Origin: Ktedonobacter racemifer DSM 44963
GTDB lineage: Bacteria; Chloroflexota; Ktedonobacteria; Ktedonobacterales; Ktedonobacteraceae
Direction: 5' to 3'
DNA: 64,000 bases
NCBI RefSeq assembly: GCF_000178855.1
Contig: NZ_ADVG01000001.1
Span: 3,137,481 to 3,201,480, forward strand
In this document: positions 60,159 to 64,000 of the stretch, in pieces
How the letters are laid out: every line of letters begins with the position of its first letter
Numbering within the stretch: position 1 is the stretch's first letter
The notes under the pieces: generated by a model
Told to the model about the DNA's origin: nothing
Database searches by the model: none
Seen by the model: the letters and a program-made list of their open reading frames with translations, nothing else
Made by a program: the position numbers and the translations under genes

Positions 60159-61307
60159 GTGACACAGCATAATGAGCCAGGCGCAAAGAAAATCCGCATT
60201 GGCCTGATCTACGGTGGCCGCTCCGGCGAGCACGAGGTCTCCCTCAACTCCGCCAAATCGGTCATCGCAAACATCAATTCCGATAAGTACGAGGTCGTTC
60301 CCATCGCCATCAACAAAACGGGCAAGTGGCTGCTGGGAGTCGAACCAACACGCATGATCGAGGCCGAGAAAAGCACCCAGGCTGAGGCCGAACTGGAGCA
60401 GAGCACCGCCGTTACCTTTACCGGCGACCCCAACCTGCGCCGTCTCATCCCGGTCAATGGTAGCCAGGAGCAACTAGAGAATCAGGGAGCCATCGACGTG
60501 ATCTTCCCCGTCATGCATGGCACCACAGGCGAGGATGGCGCCTTGCAGGGCATGCTAGACATGGCGGACGTCCCCTACGTCGGCTGCGGCGTCCTGGGAT
60601 CGGCTCTGGGCATGGATAAAGAGAAGATGAAGATGATCTTCGAGCGCGCAGGACTGCCAGTTGGGGAGTATCTCGTCTACCGGCGCAATCAGTGGGAGCG
60701 GGATCCCGAGAGCATCCTCAACGCCATTGAGGAGCAGTTGAACTATCCCTGCTTCGTCAAGCCCGTCAACCTGGGTTCAAGCGTGGGCATCAACAAGGCG
60801 CACGACCGCGCCGAACTGGTACACGCCATCAATGTCGCCGCCGAGTACGACCGCAAGGTCATCATTGAGCGCAACATCAACTGTCGCGAGTTTGAGTGCG
60901 CCGTCCTGGGCAATGACGAGCCTATCGTCTCTGTCATGGGCGAGATCGTTCCCAGCAACGAGTTCTATGACTATAAAGCCAAGTATGTCGACGGCAAGTC
61001 TCAGGTCATCACCCCTGCCGAAATCTCGCAGGAGCTCTCGCAAGAGATGCGCCGCCAGGCCCTCATCGCCTTCACCTCGCTCGACCTCAGTGGCCTCTCG
61101 CGCATCGACTTCTTCCTGGAGAAAGAGACCAACAAGGTCTACATCAACGAGGTCAACACACTTCCCGGCTTCACCCAGGTCAGCATGTACCCTATGCTCT
61201 GGGAGGCCAGCGGCATCCCCTACCCCGAGCTGATTGACCGCCTGGTCGAGCTTGCCCTTGAGCGCCACGCCGACCGCCAGCGCAACCGCACCAGCTTCGG
61301 TTTGTAG
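60159..61307 (+). CDS. ddl: D-alanine--D-alanine ligase
   Basis: ATP-grasp enzyme that makes the D-Ala-D-Ala used by MurF. 382 residues. Seen: [109 protein letters not shown]. The Tyr of the usual YEAKY block is present in [11 protein letters not shown], the pattern of D-Ala (rather than D-Lac) ligases. GTG start with AAAGGA 9 bases upstream. Its stop codon directly touches a 39-bp-arm palindrome. Confidence 0.96.
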   Translation: MTQHNEPGAKKIRIGLIYGGRSGEHEVSLNSAKSVIANINSDKYEVVPIAINKTGKWLLGVEPTRMIEAEKSTQAEAELEQSTAVTFTGDPNLRRLIPVNGSQEQLENQGAIDVIFPVMHGTTGEDGALQGMLDMADVPYVGCGVLGSALGMDKEKMKMIFERAGLPVGEYLVYRRNQWERDPESILNAIEEQLNYPCFVKPVNLGSSVGINKAHDRAELVHAINVAAEYDRKVIIERNINCREFECAVLGNDEPIVSVMGEIVPSNEFYDYKAKYVDGKSQVITPAEISQELSQEMRRQALIAFTSLDLSGLSRIDFFLEKETNKVYINEVNTLPGFTQVSMYPMLWEASGIPYPELIDRLVELALERHADRQRNRTSFGL

Positions 61308-61389
61308 GGGTTACTGATAGTTTATGTGAAGATAAGCGCTTCAGCCTGATGGCTGAAGCGCTTATCTTCACATAAACTATCAGTAACCC
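61308..61389. terminator. 39-bp-arm perfect inverted repeat after ddl
   Basis: Arms 61308-61346 and 61351-61389, loop TGAT; the longest arms in the window. It starts on the base after the ddl stop codon. The next gene is also on the plus strand. Confidence 0.85.
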
Positions 61390-61558
61390 GCTCCCCTGGC
61401 TCCTGGTGGCTATTAGAGAGACTGCCTGATGTTATACAATACAAGCATATTTAAGCCATTCCCAACGTACTAAAAAGTATATTTCTTGCTATGCTCTGGC
61501 GAGCGTCCCACACACCAGGGTACATTGATTAATGACAAGCAGAAAGGCAGCAGCCCAC

Positions 61559-62632
61559 ATGGCTCGTACCACCATTACCTCTGTGACCGTTGAACCTTTA
61601 ACTATTCCCCTTCTCGAACCCTTCGCTATCGCAACTGGGAGCGTGAACGCCGCACGCAATGTCCTTATCACCATCACCTTGCAGGACGGGAGCACCGGCT
61701 ATGGCGAATGCGCGCCCTTCCCTCCCAGTACTGGCGAGTCTCAGGAGACGGCCCTGGCTGCAGCTCGCGGCTGCATCAATCTCCTGAAAGGGCAAGATGC
61801 TGCCAACTGGCGCGTCCTCTCCCACCTGATTCATAGCGTCTACTATGCCCAAAGCACAGTCTGCGCCGGAATGGAGATGGCCCTACTCGACGCGCTCACC
61901 CGATCCTACGGCATCCCCCTCTATATTTTCCTTGGCGGGGCCAGCTCCAGCGTCGTGACCGACATGAGCATTCCCATGGTCACCCCTGAACGTGCCTATG
62001 ATCTAGCCAAAGACACGGTGGCTCGTGGGATCAACAATATCAAGGTTAAGGTTGGCGGTGATTTACGCGAGGATGTCGACCGCGTCGAAGCCATACGTAG
62101 CGCCGCTCCCAACAGCATCCTGACCCTCGACGCCAACCAAGGCTACACCGCCACTCAAGCACTGCTGTGCCTGGAAGCGTTAGATAACCGCGATATCCGC
62201 CCCGTGTTGATGGAGCAACCCGTGCACAAAGACGATTACGAAGGGCTTCGCTACGTCACCGAACATACTACCGTTCCAGTCGCTGCCGACGAAAGCGCCA
62301 CAAATGCTGCCTCCGTGGCGCGCTTGCTCAAGATGGGAGCTGCCAACACCATCAACGTGAAGCTGATGAAAGCGGGGATTGTGGAGGCGCTCGATATTGC
62401 GGCGCTGTGTCGAGCCACGCATACCAGCCTCATGATCGGAGCCATGATCGAGTCTCGCCTGGCCATTGCCATGAGCGCACATCTGGCTGCTGGCCTTGGC
62501 GGGTTCTCGCTCGTCGATCTGGACACTCCCATGCTCTTAGCCGAAGACCCCTTCACCGGTGGCTATGAGCAACATGGTGGCACATATGATCTCTCGACCG
62601 TCAAAAGTGGCTTGGGCATTGAGCGACGATAA
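61559..62632 (+). CDS. Dipeptide (L-Ala-D/L-Glu) epimerase, enolase superfamily
   Basis: 357 residues from ATG 61559; ATG 61532 extends it by nine residues without a better Shine-Dalgarno. Enolase-fold enzyme of the muconate-lactonizing subgroup. Seen: capping domain YGECAPFPPSTGES, the KxK base pair INNIKVKVGGD, metal ligands Asp (LTLDANQGY), Glu (LMEQPV) and Asp (VAADES), the second Lys in NVKLMKAG, and LVDLDTP, the DxD signature of Ala-Glu epimerases. Used in recycling murein peptides, in keeping with murF-ddl upstream. Confidence 0.88.
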   Translation: MARTTITSVTVEPLTIPLLEPFAIATGSVNAARNVLITITLQDGSTGYGECAPFPPSTGESQETALAAARGCINLLKGQDAANWRVLSHLIHSVYYAQSTVCAGMEMALLDALTRSYGIPLYIFLGGASSSVVTDMSIPMVTPERAYDLAKDTVARGINNIKVKVGGDLREDVDRVEAIRSAAPNSILTLDANQGYTATQALLCLEALDNRDIRPVLMEQPVHKDDYEGLRYVTEHTTVPVAADESATNAASVARLLKMGAANTINVKLMKAGIVEALDIAALCRATHTSLMIGAMIESRLAIAMSAHLAAGLGGFSLVDLDTPMLLAEDPFTGGYEQHGGTYDLSTVKSGLGIERR

Positions 62633-62901
62633 CAGCAGTGGCTTCGAGCAATGAACGTCTCACGTATGAGAGCATCTGCTCAGCAGCATCCCTGCTTTCT
62701 TTGCCAAAACGATGATGAGAATTGATCTGCTACGCGAGAGACAACGAAAAGCAAGGGGAGAATGTGTCCTCACGTTCTCCACGAAAGCAGGTCATGTTCA
62801 AAGCGTGAGCAACGCCTAGAGAGCCGGTCAAGTAATGAGAGAGAAGGATCGAGAGGGCTGTCCTTGGAAAATCAATGAGGGACAAGCGCGGGATGGGGCC
62901 T

Positions 62902-63987
62902 TTATTGGGGGAGGTGAAGTGGGAACCCCAAGGAGGTGACAAGCTCTGGGCCAAGAAAAGTCGTCAAGGAGGCGACTTGCATAGGATGCCGCGAACCATC
63001 GAGCGTGAGCACTTGAAGGGCAAACGCCCGATAGGGCCGTGTTGCTTCATCAGCTCGATACACCACACATGCTGGTTGTCCATTGGCACGCGTTGGAGAG
63101 AGACGCCACTTCCTATGGACGCCAGGGGGACATATAAACGCAGAGAGCACGCGGCGCAGAGCGTCTCGTCCCTGATACCACGAAGGAACTGGTGGCATAG
63201 AGAGGGTCGCATCTTCTTTCAATAACGCCATGAGCCCATCCACATCATCGGTCTCCCACGCTTGGAGATAGCGGGTGAGGAAGGCGGAGATTTCGGCATT
63301 CGTGTGGCCGAACTGCACCCTCTCAGGCTGCTCGCGTTGATAGGTTTTTTCCAGCGTGACCCTGGCGCGGTGCAGGGCGCTATTCACCGCTGAGACGGAG
63401 ATTTTAAGCAAGTGCGCAATCTCACCTGCACGAAAGGAGAGCACATCCGAGAGGAGCAAAATGGCCCGCTGGCGAGGAGGGAGGACCTGGAGGACGGTGA
63501 GGAAGGCCAGGGAAACGCTCTCGTGCCTGGTGTAGCGCGCTTCTGGGTTCTCCGTCGCCTCGGCCAGCCAACTGTCAGGGAAAGGCTCAAGCCAGAGCGT
63601 CTCGGCGCTCCTGGGTGCGACCGGCATCGACGGATCCCAGGCAGCAGAGGCGACGGTCGGCAGCGTGCGCGGCGAGCGCTTCTTGAGGAGATCCAGGCTG
63701 GTGTTGGTGGCAATCGTGTACAGCCAGTTCCGCAACGATCCCGGCCCCTTCTCGGTGAAGGTGTCAAAGTGCCTCCAGGCTCGCAGCATCGTGTCTTGCA
63801 CGGCATCCTCGGCGTCGTGCAATGACCCCAGGAGACGATAGCAGTGCAGGAGCAATTCACGGCGATAGGGTTCGATCAAGAGGCTCCTCTCAGATTGGCC
63901 ATGGACAGCACCATCTGTGATCAAAGCCCCGTGAACGTGATCAGTCCTCCTGTGTTTCTCTGCCACACTGCCTCTCCTCGTCGCCAT
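62902..63987 (-). CDS. ECF sigma factor with C-terminal SnoaL-like domain
   Basis: 361 residues. Region 2 (EPYRRELLLHCYRLLGSLHDAEDAVQDTMLRAWRHFDTF, LRNWLYTIATNTSLDLLKKRS) and region 4 (LQVLPPRQRAILLLSDVLSFRAGEIAHLLKISVSAVNSALHRARVTLEK), then a roughly 130-residue NTF2/SnoaL-type domain (FLTRYLQAWETDDVDGLMALLKEDATLSMPPVPSWYQGRDAL). This is the layout of SigG/SigX5-like factors, which often lack a classical anti-sigma and are controlled by the tail domain. GC content and codon use look higher than in neighbouring genes, and no Shine-Dalgarno precedes the ATG, so the start is uncertain and may lie further downstream. Confidence 0.9.
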   Translation of the reverse strand: MATRRGSVAEKHRRTDHVHGALITDGAVHGQSERSLLIEPYRRELLLHCYRLLGSLHDAEDAVQDTMLRAWRHFDTFTEKGPGSLRNWLYTIATNTSLDLLKKRSPRTLPTVASAAWDPSMPVAPRSAETLWLEPFPDSWLAEATENPEARYTRHESVSLAFLTVLQVLPPRQRAILLLSDVLSFRAGEIAHLLKISVSAVNSALHRARVTLEKTYQREQPERVQFGHTNAEISAFLTRYLQAWETDDVDGLMALLKEDATLSMPPVPSWYQGRDALRRVLSAFICPPGVHRKWRLSPTRANGQPACVVYRADEATRPYRAFALQVLTLDGSRHPMQVASLTTFLGPELVTSLGFPLHLPQ

Positions 63988-64000
63988 GTTTTCTTGGAGA

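Noticed and set aside
2555..61389. Palindromes as CRISPR repeats or insertion-sequence ends
   Set aside because: They are single inverted repeats with unrelated sequences, no regular spacing and no transposase or cas gene nearby.

Overview
The window looks like a chromosomal segment of a Chloroflexota bacterium, most likely class Ktedonobacteria. This is an inference from gene content: many ECF sigma/anti-sigma and two-component genes, Ser/Thr kinases fused to solute-binding or TPR modules, WD40 and zinc-ribbon proteins, GTG/TTG starts and moderately high GC. No rRNA or species marker was available to confirm it. Housekeeping genes (ppdK, mnmG, rlmD, gyrA, hisS, pgeF, murF, ddl) are interleaved with lineage-specific signalling genes. 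There is no intact insertion sequence, prophage or CRISPR array.

Layout. 1-7.5 kb: 3' part of ppdK, a PIG-V-like membrane glycosyltransferase, a zinc alcohol dehydrogenase, a frameshifted membrane protein, a methyltransferase and endonuclease V. 7.6-12 kb: a two-component pair and mnmG. 12.2-13.4 kb: tRNA-Leu(UAA) followed by the C-terminal stub of a tyrosine recombinase, a probable relic of an integrated element. 13.4-23.3 kb: sigma/anti-sigma/membrane protein cluster, rlmD, a double bPH2-PASTA protein, gyrA. 23.5-25.7 kb: a decayed PIG-V-like pseudogene and hisS. 25.8-31.1 kb: sigma factor with a WD40 anti-sigma-like partner, a DnaJ-zinc-finger-like protein and an M24 peptidase. 31.4-35.9 kb: an LCP enzyme and a pgeF-yggS-DUF6391-yggT-yggU cluster resembling ylmDEFG. 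36-42 kb: two tandem paralogous transmembrane kinases whose outer part is a type-1 solute-binding protein. 42-47 kb: a small unknown operon behind a structured leader RNA, a histidine kinase with a degenerate ATP site, and a canonical HK/RR pair. 47.3-50.2 kb: two related exported helical proteins and two paralogous four-helix membrane proteins. 50.4-57.2 kb: acyl-CoA synthetase, TPR kinase, DUF983, comB, quinone oxidoreductase. 57.7-62.6 kb: yceI, then murF-ddl and an Ala-Glu-epimerase-like gene. 62.9-64 kb: a SnoaL-tailed ECF sigma factor.

The most striking feature is not a gene. More than twenty long inverted repeats, mostly perfect (arms 24-39 bp, loops 0-6 nt), sit at gene boundaries. 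They share no sequence with each other. Several swallow stop codons, and one mirrors the last codons of a gene into the spacer. Most could act as bidirectional terminators, but few have a U-tract and four lie in divergent spacers. Several are accompanied by a short palindrome of the form GCxCC-GCA-GGxGC and then an extended -10 promoter (TGN-TATAAT), giving a recurrent stop/mini-hairpin/start boundary module.

Functionally the window links envelope building (murF, ddl, epimerase, LCP, pgeF, yggT) with many envelope-sensing regulators (three histidine kinases, three receptor-type kinases, three ECF sigma factors). Start sites were chosen from Shine-Dalgarno spacing and family alignment from memory; all family assignments are by eye.
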